In this document: positions 1 to 8,051 of the stretch, piece by piece
Layout: each line of letters opens with the position of its first letter
Numbering within the stretch: position 1 is the first letter of the stretch
Assembly: GCA_025936205.1 (NCBI GenBank)
Contig: JAICTU010000083.1
Coordinates: forward strand, 1-23,223
Length of the DNA stretch: 23,223 bases
Reading direction: 5' to 3'
From: Polyangiaceae bacterium
Lineage (GTDB): Bacteria; Myxococcota; Polyangia; Polyangiales; Polyangiaceae
Notes under the pieces: model-generated
Databases searched by the model: none
What the model saw: the letters and a program-made list of their open reading frames with translations, nothing else
Told to the model about the DNA's origin: nothing
Translations under genes and position numbers: made by a program

Positions 1-1
1 C

Positions 2-169
2 ATCTACTTCACGCCGCAGCTGCGCGAGCGCGTGCTGCGCAAATTTGCGCAGAGCCTGTGCCCGGGCGGCTTCCTGTGCCTGGGCGGGGGCGAGCGCTTG
101 CCGGCCATGAGCGGTCTGCCGTTCTCGGAGTTCGCGCCCGAGGAGCGCATTTATCGGTATCAAGGCTAG
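2..169 (+). CDS. C-terminal end of a CheR-type protein-glutamate methyltransferase (partial)
   Basis: The frame is open from the window edge to a TAG at 167-169 and gives 55 residues. It contains the late Rossmann strand pattern of CheR enzymes: a Tyr-Phe near the start, a helix ending in a Phe, then LCPGGFLCLGGGERL, matching the CheR 'LxPGGxLxLGxSE' element. CheR transfers methyl groups from S-adenosylmethionine to glutamates of chemoreceptors. The usual Ser-Glu after the last Gly is replaced here by Gly-Glu. The next gene, 42 bases downstream on the same strand, is a receiver-kinase fusion, so this is probably the tail of a chemosensory-type signalling operon. Only the last fifth of the protein is visible, so fusion to other domains upstream cannot be judged. 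Confidence 0.75.
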   Translation: MYFTPQLRERVLRKFAQSLCPGGFLCLGGGERLPAMSGLPFSEFAPEERIYRYQG

Positions 170-211
170 TCCTGTAACGCAAGTTGCAGGGCACCAGGTC
201 GGAGCTATCCC

Positions 212-1336
212 ATGACGCGACCGAACGTACTCTTGGTGGATGATGTCGAGGCGAACCTGATCGCGCTCGAGGCGCAGCTGAGCAGCCTGAGCTGCAACCT
301 GGTGCGCGCCGGCAGCGGCAATGACGGGCTGCGCGAGCTCTTGAAGCGCGAGTTCGCGGTCATGCTGCTCGACGTGCAGATGCCGGACATGGACGGCTAC
401 GAGATGGCCGCCTACGCGCGCGAGAACCCGGCCACGCGCGAGGTGCCGATCCTGTTCGTCACGGCGATGTTGGAGACGGAAGAAACGGCGCTGCGCGGCT
501 ACGGCACCGGCGCCGTGGACTTTCTGTTCAAGCCGGTGAATCCGCACATCCTGCGCAGCAAGGTGCAGGTGTTCCTGGATCTGTTCGAGAGCCGCCGCAA
601 GCTCGCCGACACGATCGCCGCGCGCGAGCAGACGTTGAAGGACCTGGAGGCCTTCAACTATTCCGTGTCGCACGACCTGCGCGCGCCGCTGCGCCCGCTG
701 GATGGTTTCAGCCAGACGCTGCTCGAAGACTACGGCGCGCAGCTCGATGACACCGCGCGCGGGTATTTGCTCAAGATCCGTCAGGCTTCGCAGCGCATGT
801 CGCAGCTGATCGACGACCTGTTGAGGCTCTCGCGCATCAGCAGTGCGGAGGTGCGTCCGGGCTGGTTCAGCATCTCGGAGCTGGTCAACGCCATCGCTGC
901 CGAGCTCCGCGCCGATGATCCGGCGCGCCAGGTAGAGTTATCCGTGCAGCCAGATTTGCGCGTGTACGCCGACGCCGCGCTGCTGCGCATCGCGCTCGAG
1001 AACCTGCTGCGCAACGCCTGGAAGTTCACCAGCAAGAAGCCCAGAGCACACATCGAGTTCGGGCGGCTCGAGCCGGCGTCGACCGGCGCGCCGGGGGACG
1101 CGCAGCGCGCGTATTTCCTGCGCGATGACGGCGTTGGCTTCGACATGACGCACGCCGCCCGCCTGGGGCAGCCCTTCCAGCGCTTCCACTCCGCCCGGCA
1201 GTTTGAAGGCACCGGCATCGGACTGGCGATCGTGGATCTGGTGGTGAGGCATCATCGCGGCCGGCTCTGGGCCGAATCCGAGCCGGATCAGGGGGCGGCG
1301 TTCTTTTTTGCGCTGGGCGAGCCGGCGGACGCTTGA
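212..1336 (+). CDS. Receiver domain-histidine kinase fusion (hybrid two-component protein)
   Basis: This 374-residue protein carries an N-terminal CheY-like receiver (about 4-125) with acidic pair D10-D11, phospho-acceptor D54 in MLLDVQMPDMDG, T84 and K107 in FLFKP. A short coiled linker leads to a HisKA dimerisation segment with H154 in YSVSHDLRAPLR, the form seen in phytochrome-type kinases. A HATPase follows, with an N box (ENLLRNAWKFT), G1 (DDGVGFD) and G2 (GTGIGLAI). There is no transmembrane segment or PAS domain, so the protein should be cytoplasmic and driven by phosphorylation of its own receiver. The ATG at 212 is just upstream of the conserved first strand. It follows a CheR-type gene by 42 bases, which suggests co-transcription. 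The phosphorylation target is not encoded in the window. Confidence 0.93.
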   Translation: MTRPNVLLVDDVEANLIALEAQLSSLSCNLVRAGSGNDGLRELLKREFAVMLLDVQMPDMDGYEMAAYARENPATREVPILFVTAMLETEETALRGYGTGAVDFLFKPVNPHILRSKVQVFLDLFESRRKLADTIAAREQTLKDLEAFNYSVSHDLRAPLRPLDGFSQTLLEDYGAQLDDTARGYLLKIRQASQRMSQLIDDLLRLSRISSAEVRPGWFSISELVNAIAAELRADDPARQVELSVQPDLRVYADAALLRIALENLLRNAWKFTSKKPRAHIEFGRLEPASTGAPGDAQRAYFLRDDGVGFDMTHAARLGQPFQRFHSARQFEGTGIGLAIVDLVVRHHRGRLWAESEPDQGAAFFFALGEPADA

Positions 1337-1378
1337 GCCTGCAGGAGCCGTCGCTGCCGCTCGAGCGCGGGGCGTGCT

Positions 1379-1885
1379 ATGGCAGCGGCCGTGACCGCGT
1401 CCGCACCCAAGAAGACCAACGCCTGCCGGGCGCTGGATGCGCTCGGCATCGTTTACGAGCTGCGCGCCTACGAGTTCGACGAAGAGGATCTGTCCGCAGA
1501 GACCGTGGCCAGGAAGGTCGGGCTGCCTGCCGAGAGCGTGTTCAAGACGCTGTGCGTGCGCGCGGAGGATCACGCGATCGTGCTCGGCGTGTTGCCCGGT
1601 GACCAGGTGCTGGACCTGAAGGCGCTGGCCCGGGCCGCCGGCAAGAAGGCGGTCGAGCCCGTCGCGATGAAGGAGCTGATGGGGCTGACGGGCTACATCC
1701 GCGGCGGCGTGACCGCGCTGGCCTGCAAGAAGCCCTATCCGGTGTTCCTGGACGAGAGCGCGCAGCTGTTCGACGTGATCAGCATCTCCGCAGGCCAGCG
1801 TGGCCTGCAGATCTTGTTGCATCCCGGCGACTATCGTCGCGCCACATCGGCGACGTACGCAGACATCAGCCGCCCCAAGGCGTGA
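1379..1885 (+). CDS. ybaK: YbaK/EbsC-type Cys-tRNA(Pro) deacylase
   Basis: This 168-residue protein matches the YbaK family along its length: an N-terminal 'KTNACRALDALGI' helix, the AESVFKTL motif, the DLKALARAAGKK segment, LTGYIRGGVTAL and the C-terminal DESAQLFDVISISAGQRGLQI. YbaK proteins hydrolyse Cys mischarged onto tRNA(Pro) in the cytosol as a translation quality-control step. The length is normal for the family, which is around 160 residues. The ATG at 1379 lacks a strong Shine-Dalgarno; a GTG at 1390 is an alternative. It begins 42 bases after the kinase gene and may be read through from it, although no functional link is evident. Confidence 0.93.
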   Translation: MAAAVTASAPKKTNACRALDALGIVYELRAYEFDEEDLSAETVARKVGLPAESVFKTLCVRAEDHAIVLGVLPGDQVLDLKALARAAGKKAVEPVAMKELMGLTGYIRGGVTALACKKPYPVFLDESAQLFDVISISAGQRGLQILLHPGDYRRATSATYADISRPKA

Positions 1886-1917
1886 GCGTCCGACGCCCGC
1901 GCGGTGTCGGGTGCGAG

Positions 1918-1981
1918 ATGCCCCACGGAGTTACCCCTGGGAGTGTTGACGCAGCGCGAGACAGATGGGAGCGTGGGGCAT
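1918..1981 (+). promoter_or_regulatory. 10-bp inverted repeat whose right arm overlaps a start codon
   Basis: ATGCCCCACG at 1918-1927 is perfectly repeated as CGTGGGGCAT at 1972-1981, with 44 bases between. The right arm contains the first two bases of the ATG at 1980 and lies directly after its GGGAG ribosome-binding site. In RNA the pairing would hide the start of the DUF1348 gene. It could be a translational control structure or chance; no covariation data are available. Confidence 0.4.
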
Positions 1982-2492
1982 GTCTACACCCGCCTCGCCT
2001 CCCGTGATCGCGCCGCCATTCACTGCAGAAACCGCGGCGCGCAAGGTCCGGCTGGCTGAAAATGCCTGGAATTCGCGCGACCCCGAGCGCGTCGCCCTGG
2101 CTTACAGCGTCGATAGCAGCTGGCGCAATCGTTCCGAGTTCTTTTCGGGGCGCCCCGCGATCATCGCGTTCCTGCGCCGAAAGTGGCAGAAGGAGCAGGA
2201 CTACCGCCTGATCAAGGAGCTCTGGGCGTTCACCGGCGATCGCATCGGCGTTCGCTTCCAATATGAATGGCATGATGACACGGCCGGCGGTGGAACGGGC
2301 TCTTGGTTCCGGTCCTATGGCAACGAGCTGTGGGAGTTCGATGCCGCAGGTCTGATGCGGCGCCGACATGCCAGTATCAACGACGTGCCGATCGCCGAGT
2401 CGGAGCGCAAGTTTCACTGGCCTGCGCCTGGGCCGCAGTCAACGGGTGCGCGACCCGATGATCATCCCGGTCTGAGCGAGCTCGGCCTCTGA
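1980..2492 (+). CDS. DUF1348 (NTF2/SnoaL-like fold) protein
   Basis: The 170-residue product has the hallmark sequence of DUF1348: [21 protein letters not shown] near the N terminus, [59 protein letters not shown] and a C-terminal [13 protein letters not shown]. These are small soluble cone-fold proteins related to SnoaL/NTF2; their substrate is not established. An in-frame ATG at 1965 exists, but the start at 1980 is preferred because GGGAG lies about eight bases before it and the added residues are not family-like. An insertion of roughly five glycine-rich residues follows the YEWHDD segment. The gene stands alone, 94 bases after ybaK. Confidence 0.9.
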   Translation: MSTPASPPVIAPPFTAETAARKVRLAENAWNSRDPERVALAYSVDSSWRNRSEFFSGRPAIIAFLRRKWQKEQDYRLIKELWAFTGDRIGVRFQYEWHDDTAGGGTGSWFRSYGNELWEFDAAGLMRRRHASINDVPIAESERKFHWPAPGPQSTGARPDDHPGLSELGL

Positions 2493-2493
2493 G

Positions 2494-2507
2494 GCGCCCG
2501 CGGGCGC
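2494..2507 (+). terminator. GC-rich palindrome just after the DUF1348 stop
   Basis: GCGCCCGCGGGCGC is a perfect 14-base palindrome starting one base after the TGA. It could end transcription, but no T-run follows, so the assignment rests only on position. Confidence 0.25.
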
Positions 2508-2605
2508 GGGCCCCGGAAATCTGGTAGCATGGGAAGTCTGCGCGGCTCGTCGTGCAGCTACATAGGCGCGCCGCTACCTCGAGGGCGTGCAGGAGGAGGC
2601 AACGG

Positions 2606-4105
2606 ATGCACCAGAGTTCATCGCGACGTCAGTTTCTGCACACGGCTCTCGGCGGGATCGCCGCGGCCAGCATCGTCGTCGGCTTCGATGTTCGGCGGCG
2701 TACCTGGCTGACGGCAGCCGCACAGGACGCAGCAGATCGCCCCGGCGATGCGCTGCCCCCTCTGGATGGCACACTCTTCGTCGATGCCGCCCACCTGGAC
2801 GCAGCCCAGGACGACTTTGGGCACATCGTGCACGAGCGGCCCGTCGCCGTGCTGTTGCCGGGGTCGATCCAGGACATCGTGGAGATGGTGCGCTACGCGC
2901 GTCGTCATGGTCTGCAGGTGGCGATGCGCGGCAACGGGCATTCGCCCTTCGGTCAGTCGCAAGTCGAGGCGGGCATCGTCATCGATTCGAGCTCGCTCGC
3001 GGATGTGCAACTCGGCTCGTCGGGGGGGAGCGCCTGGGTCGACGCCGGGCCGGGCGCGCACTGGCGCGCGGTGCTGCAGGCGGCCCTGCCGCAGGGGCTC
3101 ACACCACCGGTGCTCACGGACTATCAGGATCTGACGGTCGGCGGCACGCTCTCGGTGGGCGGCATCGGCGGTACGTCGCAGACCTTCGGCGTTCAGGCGG
3201 ACAACGTGATCGAGCTGGAGGTGGTGACCGGGGAAGGGGATAGGGTCGCGTGCAGCGAGTCGCTGCGTCCGAACCTGTTCAACGCCGTGCTCGCGGGGCT
3301 TGGGCAGTGTGCGCTGATCGTGCGCGCACGAGTGCGGCTGATCGCGGCGCCCGCCCAGGTCACGATCTTCAATTTGTTCTACGATGACATCGAGGTGTAT
3401 GTGCGCGATCAGCTGCTCCTGCTGCGGCAGGGGCGCTTCGAGCACTTGCAAGGGCAAGTCGTGGCCAACGCGGCGGGCACGGGCTGGCGCTTCATGATCG
3501 AAGCCGGCGCCTTCTTCACGCCGCCGCAATCTCCCGACACGGCGGCGCTGCTCGCCGGCCTGAACGACGTGCGCGCCGACATGACCAGCCTCACCGAGTC
3601 GTACAGTGACTACGTTTTCCGGCTCGACCCGACGATCGCCTTCTTGATCGCGATCGGCGTTTGGGGCTTCCCGCATCCCTGGATCGATCTGTTTGTGCCG
3701 GCGTCGAGCGCCGCCAGCTTCGTTGGCGGCATTGTCTCGAGCCTGACCCTGGCCGACACGGGCAATGGACCGATCCTGTTCTACCCGGTCGATTCACGGC
3801 GCATGCGGCGCCCCTTCTTCCGCTTGCCGGATGAACGCTACTGCTTCGAGTTCAGCATCTTGCGCACGGCAGATCCGTCCGTTCCGAGCAGCGTGCCGGA
3901 CATGCTGGCGGACAATCGCGCCATCTACGATCAGCTCGTGCAGATCGGCGGTACTCGCTATGGCAACGGCGCCATCCCCTTCGAGCGACGAGACTGGCGC
4001 CGCCACTTCGGAGATCAGTGGCCGGCGCTGGCCGCTGCCAAGGGCCGGTTCGACCCTGACCGGGTGCTGACGCCGGGTCAGGGGATCTTCGCTCCGAGGC
4101 GGTGA
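2606..4105 (+). CDS. Tat-exported FAD-linked oxidase, cytokinin dehydrogenase-like
   Basis: The 499-residue protein opens with a twin-arginine signal (SRRQFL at residues 6-11, then a hydrophobic stretch), so folded export with cofactor is expected. The PCMH-type FAD domain follows (about 75-245), with RGNGHSPFGQ at 108-117, where H112 matches the histidine that binds FAD covalently in cytokinin dehydrogenases. Residues 167-190 (PPVLTDYQDLTVGGT onward) match the segment holding the catalytic Asp of maize CKX1; here it is D172. The C-terminal half resembles the cytokinin-binding domain and ends in RVLTPGQGIF. CKX enzymes oxidise N6-isoprenyl adenines to adenine plus an aldehyde. The glutamate of the plant YxEG motif seems replaced by Gln (HLQG), so the substrate may differ. 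Start chosen at ATG 2606, six bases after AGGAGGAGG. Other VAO-family oxidases are the alternative. Confidence 0.85.
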   Translation: MHQSSSRRQFLHTALGGIAAASIVVGFDVRRRTWLTAAAQDAADRPGDALPPLDGTLFVDAAHLDAAQDDFGHIVHERPVAVLLPGSIQDIVEMVRYARRHGLQVAMRGNGHSPFGQSQVEAGIVIDSSSLADVQLGSSGGSAWVDAGPGAHWRAVLQAALPQGLTPPVLTDYQDLTVGGTLSVGGIGGTSQTFGVQADNVIELEVVTGEGDRVACSESLRPNLFNAVLAGLGQCALIVRARVRLIAAPAQVTIFNLFYDDIEVYVRDQLLLLRQGRFEHLQGQVVANAAGTGWRFMIEAGAFFTPPQSPDTAALLAGLNDVRADMTSLTESYSDYVFRLDPTIAFLIAIGVWGFPHPWIDLFVPASSAASFVGGIVSSLTLADTGNGPILFYPVDSRRMRRPFFRLPDERYCFEFSILRTADPSVPSSVPDMLADNRAIYDQLVQIGGTRYGNGAIPFERRDWRRHFGDQWPALAAAKGRFDPDRVLTPGQGIFAPRR

Positions 4106-5541
4106 ACGGCCTCGCGCACGCCGGAGGCCGGCGGCAGCGAGACGCGGAAGGTCGCCCCTTCGCCGGGGCGACTTTCCACGTCGATCTCGCCTGCGAACGA
4201 GGAAATGATGCGCTGACAGATCGCGAGGCCGAGGCCCAGCCCCGTCTCCTTGGTGGTGAAGAACGGGTCGAACACGCGCTGGAGGTACTCGCGCGCGATG
4301 CCGCTGCCCGTGTCGCGGATCTCTACCACCGCCTCTCCTCGCGAGCCCGTGCGGGTCGACACGTGCAGCGTGTGCATTTTCTGGCCACGCGACATCGCCT
4401 CCGCGGCATTGGTCAGCAGATTCGAGAAGACCTGCACCAGGCGTGTCTCGTTGGCCGTGACTTCGGGGACGGTGTCGTAGTCGCGCTGCACCAGCGCTCG
4501 GCCCTCGAAATGGCGCGCCGTGACCTCGAGGCAGCGCTCCAGCACGGTGCGCAGATCCACGGTCTGGTGGGTGTCCGTCGCGCGTGTCAGATTCAACAGC
4601 GCCGAGACGATCGTGTGCACGCGCTCCGCGCCCTCGCGCACCATTTCCAGCGGTCGGATCAGGGGTGTCACCCGGGCCGCGAGCTGAGGGTCGGCGCTGA
4701 GCGCGCCGAGCTCGCGCAGCACGTGCTCCAGATTCAGGCGCATGTAGCCGAGCGGATTGTTGACCTCGTGCGCGACGCCGGCCGCGAGCGTGCCGACGGC
4801 CGCGAGCCGATCAGCGCGCTGCAGCTTGGAGCGCAGCTGCACTTCCTCCGTGACGTCCCGGATCCAGAACACGGCGCCCCGGCCGCCGGCGTCGACGGAC
4901 GGCACGGCGATGCTGGTGCAGGCAAAGTTGTTGGCCCCGCTCGGCACGTCCACCGTGTACTCGTAGTCCTGGTCCTCGCCCGTGCGCAGCGTGTGACACA
5001 CCCGCTCGTGGTGCCAGCGCCCCATCTCCGGTCCGAGCGCTTCGAGCAGCGTGCGACCCAGCAGCTCCGACTCGGGCTTCAAGAGCAGCTTGGGATCACT
5101 GGCCCAGACGCGCACGAAGCGAGCCTGGTCGTCGAACTCGAACAGGATGCCCTTGGTGTGAGCGGAGAGCAGGCGCAGCCTGCCTCGAGCCTCTTCCAGT
5201 GCCTGCCGCGTCAACACCTCGGCGCTGATATCATCGAAGGTCCACAGCTGTACCTGGCCCTCCGCGGGCCAGGGTAGGAGCAGCATGCGCCAGCGAACGC
5301 AGGCGCCGCGCGCCAGCCGCAGGTCGCCCTCGCTCGGCAGCGAAACGCTCTCGAACAAACGAGTCAGGCCCCGTCCGTGCTCGAGCTGCTCCTCCAGCAC
5401 GCAGAAGCCTGGGTCCCGCCACAGACGCCGCCCGTCCGCGCTGCGGATCAGCGCGGCGCTGAGCCCTCGAGGCCCGAGCACGCTGGCGACGGGTGGGCGG
5501 TGTTGCACGACTTCCATCGGACTCATCATGAAAACCCCCAT
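4078..5541 (-). CDS. PAS-domain sensor histidine kinase (NtrB-like)
   Basis: About 487 residues, with no membrane segment. An N-terminal PAS-like region (about 25-110) is followed by a second PAS domain (about 120-235) ending in FWIRDVTEEVQLR, then HisKA with the phospho-acceptor histidine in GVAHEVNNPLGYM (about residue 258). The HATPase carries an N box (FSNLLTNAAEAM), G1 (RDTGSGI), an F box (FDPFFTTK) and G2 (GLGLGLAI). The VAHEVNNPLG form of the H box is typical of NtrB/ZraS-class kinases, which usually signal to sigma-54 activators. No response regulator is adjacent, so the kinase is an orphan here. The start is uncertain: ATGs at 5541, 5529 and 5526 are all in frame, and GGGGG precedes the 5529 codon. 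Its 3' end overlaps the convergent FAD-oxidase gene by 28 bases. Confidence 0.9.
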   Translation of the reverse strand: MGVFMMSPMEVVQHRPPVASVLGPRGLSAALIRSADGRRLWRDPGFCVLEEQLEHGRGLTRLFESVSLPSEGDLRLARGACVRWRMLLLPWPAEGQVQLWTFDDISAEVLTRQALEEARGRLRLLSAHTKGILFEFDDQARFVRVWASDPKLLLKPESELLGRTLLEALGPEMGRWHHERVCHTLRTGEDQDYEYTVDVPSGANNFACTSIAVPSVDAGGRGAVFWIRDVTEEVQLRSKLQRADRLAAVGTLAAGVAHEVNNPLGYMRLNLEHVLRELGALSADPQLAARVTPLIRPLEMVREGAERVHTIVSALLNLTRATDTHQTVDLRTVLERCLEVTARHFEGRALVQRDYDTVPEVTANETRLVQVFSNLLTNAAEAMSRGQKMHTLHVSTRTGSRGEAVVEIRDTGSGIAREYLQRVFDPFFTTKETGLGLGLAICQRIISSFAGEIDVESRPGEGATFRVSLPPASGVREAVHRLGAKIP

Positions 5542-5774
5542 GTATGCCGCCAACGTCCACCCCTCGTTGCCGGCGCGCCGCCGAGACTAATCGATCACCG
5601 TCCTCGTCGCACGGACCCCGTGGCTCTTGGCCCTCAGGCCCAGGGTGACAGCGCCGGTTTCCTGTTGCATCTGGACTTCGCGAAATATCGGAAATCTGGG
5701 CAAGATGTCCGGTGCCGGTCACCTGCTCGTCAGCGCGGCGGAATGCCGCCATCGTGGTTTCCGGCTCGCATTTT

Positions 5775-6189
5775 TCAGAGGCACAGTGCGCTCGCCCGCG
5801 GTTGGCGCGCGCACTCCCCCAGCTGATCCGCGAGCGTCGCGAGCGGCAACGCCAGCTCCACCTGGAAGCTGCCAGCGTCCGGGATCACCCGCGACTCATC
5901 GAGCAGATCAGCTCCCCCGACTCGGCCCAGAGCGTAGCGTCGCCCAGCGGCTCGAAGTCCAGGTGCTCGTCGAGCGCGCTCGGATCAAAGCCCTCGAACT
6001 GACCGCTCAGCATCAGGACTGATCGCACATGCGCTCGGTTCCGGAGAGCAGGTGCGCGGCGAGGAACAGCGTGGCACCGTGCCTGCGCTCCTCCAGCAGG
6101 AGATACGGCGCAGCCTCCGGTCTGCAGTGAAGGCCGAGCCGGCGAAGTCGCGGCATGCTCGTGAGATAGTGTCGCACCTGGAGATACAA
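5775..6189 (-). pseudogene. Frameshifted remnant of an unidentified protein gene
   Basis: No intact gene fills 5542-6326, but the minus strand shows three consecutive protein-like segments in three frames. Segment one (6189 to about 6020) contains LRRLGLHC, APYLLLEER and ATLFLAAHLLSGTER and stops at a TGA. Segment two (about 6030 to 5885) contains LSGQFEGFDPSALDEHLDFE and TLWAESGELI. Segment three (about 5910 to 5775) contains ADLLDESRVIPDAGSFQVEL and ATLADQLGECARQ. Each switch is a -1 shift, third codon positions stay G/C-rich, and the joined product would be about 140 residues. The family is not recognised. A TGATG overlap between segments one and two also allows a reading as coupled small ORFs. 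Sequencing indels cannot be excluded. Confidence 0.5.
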
Positions 6190-6258
6190 GGCCGTTCACG
6201 CGCCCCTCTCGCGTGGGCGCCCTGCTCCGGCTCCGGTGTTGCACCGATAGATGGAGCC

Positions 6259-6290
6259 TTGACAAGCAAAGTGCCGACTGTCCTTATGAA
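6259..6290 (+). promoter_or_regulatory. Possible sigma-70-type promoter of the lipoprotein gene
   Basis: A consensus -35 hexamer TTGACA lies at 6259-6264, with TATGAA at 6285-6290 as a -10 candidate. The 20-base spacer is longer than ideal. The local AT content is higher than in the surrounding DNA, and the position, about 40 bases before the ATG at 6327, is suitable. Confidence 0.3.
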
Positions 6291-6326
6291 GCCGATTATT
6301 CGGGATGCCGTTTTGAAACAGTGCCG

Positions 6327-7661
6327 ATGACGAGAAGCTGCTCGGTCGCGATCCTACTATTGTGGAGCGGAGGGCTGGCATGCGGCAGCGTGAAGCCCCT
6401 CGGCAAGGCGGAGCCGCGCCAGGAGACCGGCGCTGAGCCCGATCTGGAGCCGACCACGGACTCGATGGCGGTGCTGCCCGGCGACGCGCGCGCGGACGCT
6501 GCTGAAGATGCCGCCTGGCAAGCGAGCAGCGAGCCCCTGTACGTGGTCACCACGCGCGTCAGCACTACGAGCGGCGTCAAACATTCCTTCCTGCTCACCG
6601 TGCCGTCGCTCGGCCCCGAGACTCGCCTCGATCTCCAGCGCGCCGTGCAGCTGGACACAGAGAGCCCCGCGTTCGGCGTGCGCGGCAAGCCGTTCGTGTA
6701 CACCGCCGCGGAGTCCCAGCCGACGCTCTTGCGCTGGCGTGTCCAGGGGGACGGCTCGCTCCAGCAAGCATCGGCCATCAGCTTCTCCAGCGCCGGTCTG
6801 CGGGGGCTCGACGCGGCCGCATCGCTCTCCTTCCTTGCCGACGACAAGGCGTACTTTTGCAATCGCTTCGATCCCGCCTCGGTCGTGATCTGGAACCCGG
6901 AGACGCTGGAGATCCGCGGCACGATCGAGCTCGACTTGCCCTTGCTCGGTCAGATGCTGCCCCAGGTCGTGCTGAGCCAGCGCGCCGATCGCTTGTTCGC
7001 GGTGGTCTCCTGGCAACAGCCCTTCAGCACGGACTGGACACGCTTCGGCGATCATGTGCAGGTGATCGCGATCGACACCACCACCGATCAGATCGTCAGC
7101 CGCGCCGATGAGCCGCGCTGCAATCTGCTCAGCGCGACCAGCAACGCGGGCGATGGCAGCGTATGGTTCTCGCCCTCCTCCTACTATGCGCCGCTGCGCT
7201 CGATGCTGGGCTCGGCGCGCGGGGTGGAGGGCTGCGCCCTGCGCATCCAGCCGGGCTCCGACGGCTTCGAGCCGGGGTACACGGTCGATCTCGCGACCAT
7301 CACCGGCGGCCGCCCCGCGGGCGATCTGGCGCTGGTGTCCGGCAGCACGGCGTTTCTGCGCGTCTGGCACGCGGAGCTGGTGACGCCGCTGAGCCCCGAC
7401 GGCTCGAACTGGGAGAGCGTGATCCAGGAGCCAGGTTTCAAGTGGTGGACCTGGCGCATCGGCGCCGAGCAGGCCGAGCCGCTCGCGGAGCAGGTACCCT
7501 CCAAGGAGGCGCAGGTATTTGTCATGGACGGCACAACCTATACGGCCGTCCACTCCGAGGACGGCTCCTCCAGCCTGCTCGAGCAGCTCGATCCCATGGG
7601 CGCGCTGCGGCCCGCGCTGAGCGGTCCGGGCGAGATCTACGGCGTGCTCCGCGTGCGCTGA
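6327..7661 (+). CDS. Surface lipoprotein, MxcI/DUF4374-like, probable siderophore-uptake accessory
   Basis: The 444-residue product starts with a short lipoprotein signal (LLLWSGGLAC) with lipidated C19, followed by a low-complexity linker to about residue 60. The rest is a series of beta-rich segments (TTRVSTTSGVKHSFLL, LLRWRVQGDG, VVIWNPETLEIRGTIEL, VQVIAIDTTTDQIV and others) suggesting a beta-propeller-like fold. Similar lipoproteins (MxcI of myxobacterial myxochelin clusters, DUF4374 proteins) accompany siderophore receptors and PepSY proteins; this likeness is from memory and needs a profile search. ATG 6327 is chosen because it places the signal peptide correctly, although the frame stays open upstream. 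The DUF3325 gene follows in the same direction and iron-related membrane genes converge from the other side. No TonB receptor is present in the window. Confidence 0.65.
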   Translation: MTRSCSVAILLLWSGGLACGSVKPLGKAEPRQETGAEPDLEPTTDSMAVLPGDARADAAEDAAWQASSEPLYVVTTRVSTTSGVKHSFLLTVPSLGPETRLDLQRAVQLDTESPAFGVRGKPFVYTAAESQPTLLRWRVQGDGSLQQASAISFSSAGLRGLDAAASLSFLADDKAYFCNRFDPASVVIWNPETLEIRGTIELDLPLLGQMLPQVVLSQRADRLFAVVSWQQPFSTDWTRFGDHVQVIAIDTTTDQIVSRADEPRCNLLSATSNAGDGSVWFSPSSYYAPLRSMLGSARGVEGCALRIQPGSDGFEPGYTVDLATITGGRPAGDLALVSGSTAFLRVWHAELVTPLSPDGSNWESVIQEPGFKWWTWRIGAEQAEPLAEQVPSKEAQVFVMDGTTYTAVHSEDGSSSLLEQLDPMGALRPALSGPGEIYGVLRVR

Positions 7662-7715
7662 GCGCCGCGACGCCGGCGCTTGACCGGCGCGAGCGCGCAG
7701 AGCAGCCTCAGCCAC

Positions 7716-8051
7716 ATGACACTGTCCTTCAGCCTGTGCTGGCTGGCGACCGGCCTCTGGGTGCTGGCTGACGCGCGGCGCGCGCAGCGTGCCGGGCTGT
7801 TTCTCAACCGAGCGTATGTCGAGGGGCGTCGCTCGCGCCTGTTGCGGGGGCTCGCCTGCGCGCTGCTCGCGGGCGCCCTGCTGCCCCTGCTGCAGCAGGA
7901 AGGTGCCGCGCTCGGGAGCGTGGCCTTGCTCCTGGTGCTGATGGCGGTGCTCTCGCTCGCGGTGCTCGTGTTTCCGCTGCGCCCGCGCTGGTACCTCGCG
8001 AGCCTCGCGCTCTCCGGCCTGGTCGCCGTATCTGCCTGGGCTATCGGCTGA
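7716..8051 (+). CDS. DUF3325-like small inner-membrane protein
   Basis: About 111 residues with three to four hydrophobic segments: residues 1-16 (LSFSLCWLATGLWVLA), a helix at LLRGLACALLAGALLPLL, the ALGSVALLLVLMAVLSLAVLVF stretch and a C-terminal LASLALSGLVAVSAW. The pattern and size fit DUF3325, a family usually encoded with PepSY and DUF3649 genes beside TonB-dependent siderophore receptors. Both partners are present here on the opposite strand. The start is uncertain: ATG 7716 has no clear ribosome-binding site and an in-frame TTG at 7680 is possible. The last 11 bases overlap the 3' end of the convergent PepSY gene. The biochemical role of the family is unknown. Confidence 0.7.
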   Translation: MTLSFSLCWLATGLWVLADARRAQRAGLFLNRAYVEGRRSRLLRGLACALLAGALLPLLQQEGAALGSVALLLVLMAVLSLAVLVFPLRPRWYLASLALSGLVAVSAWAIG

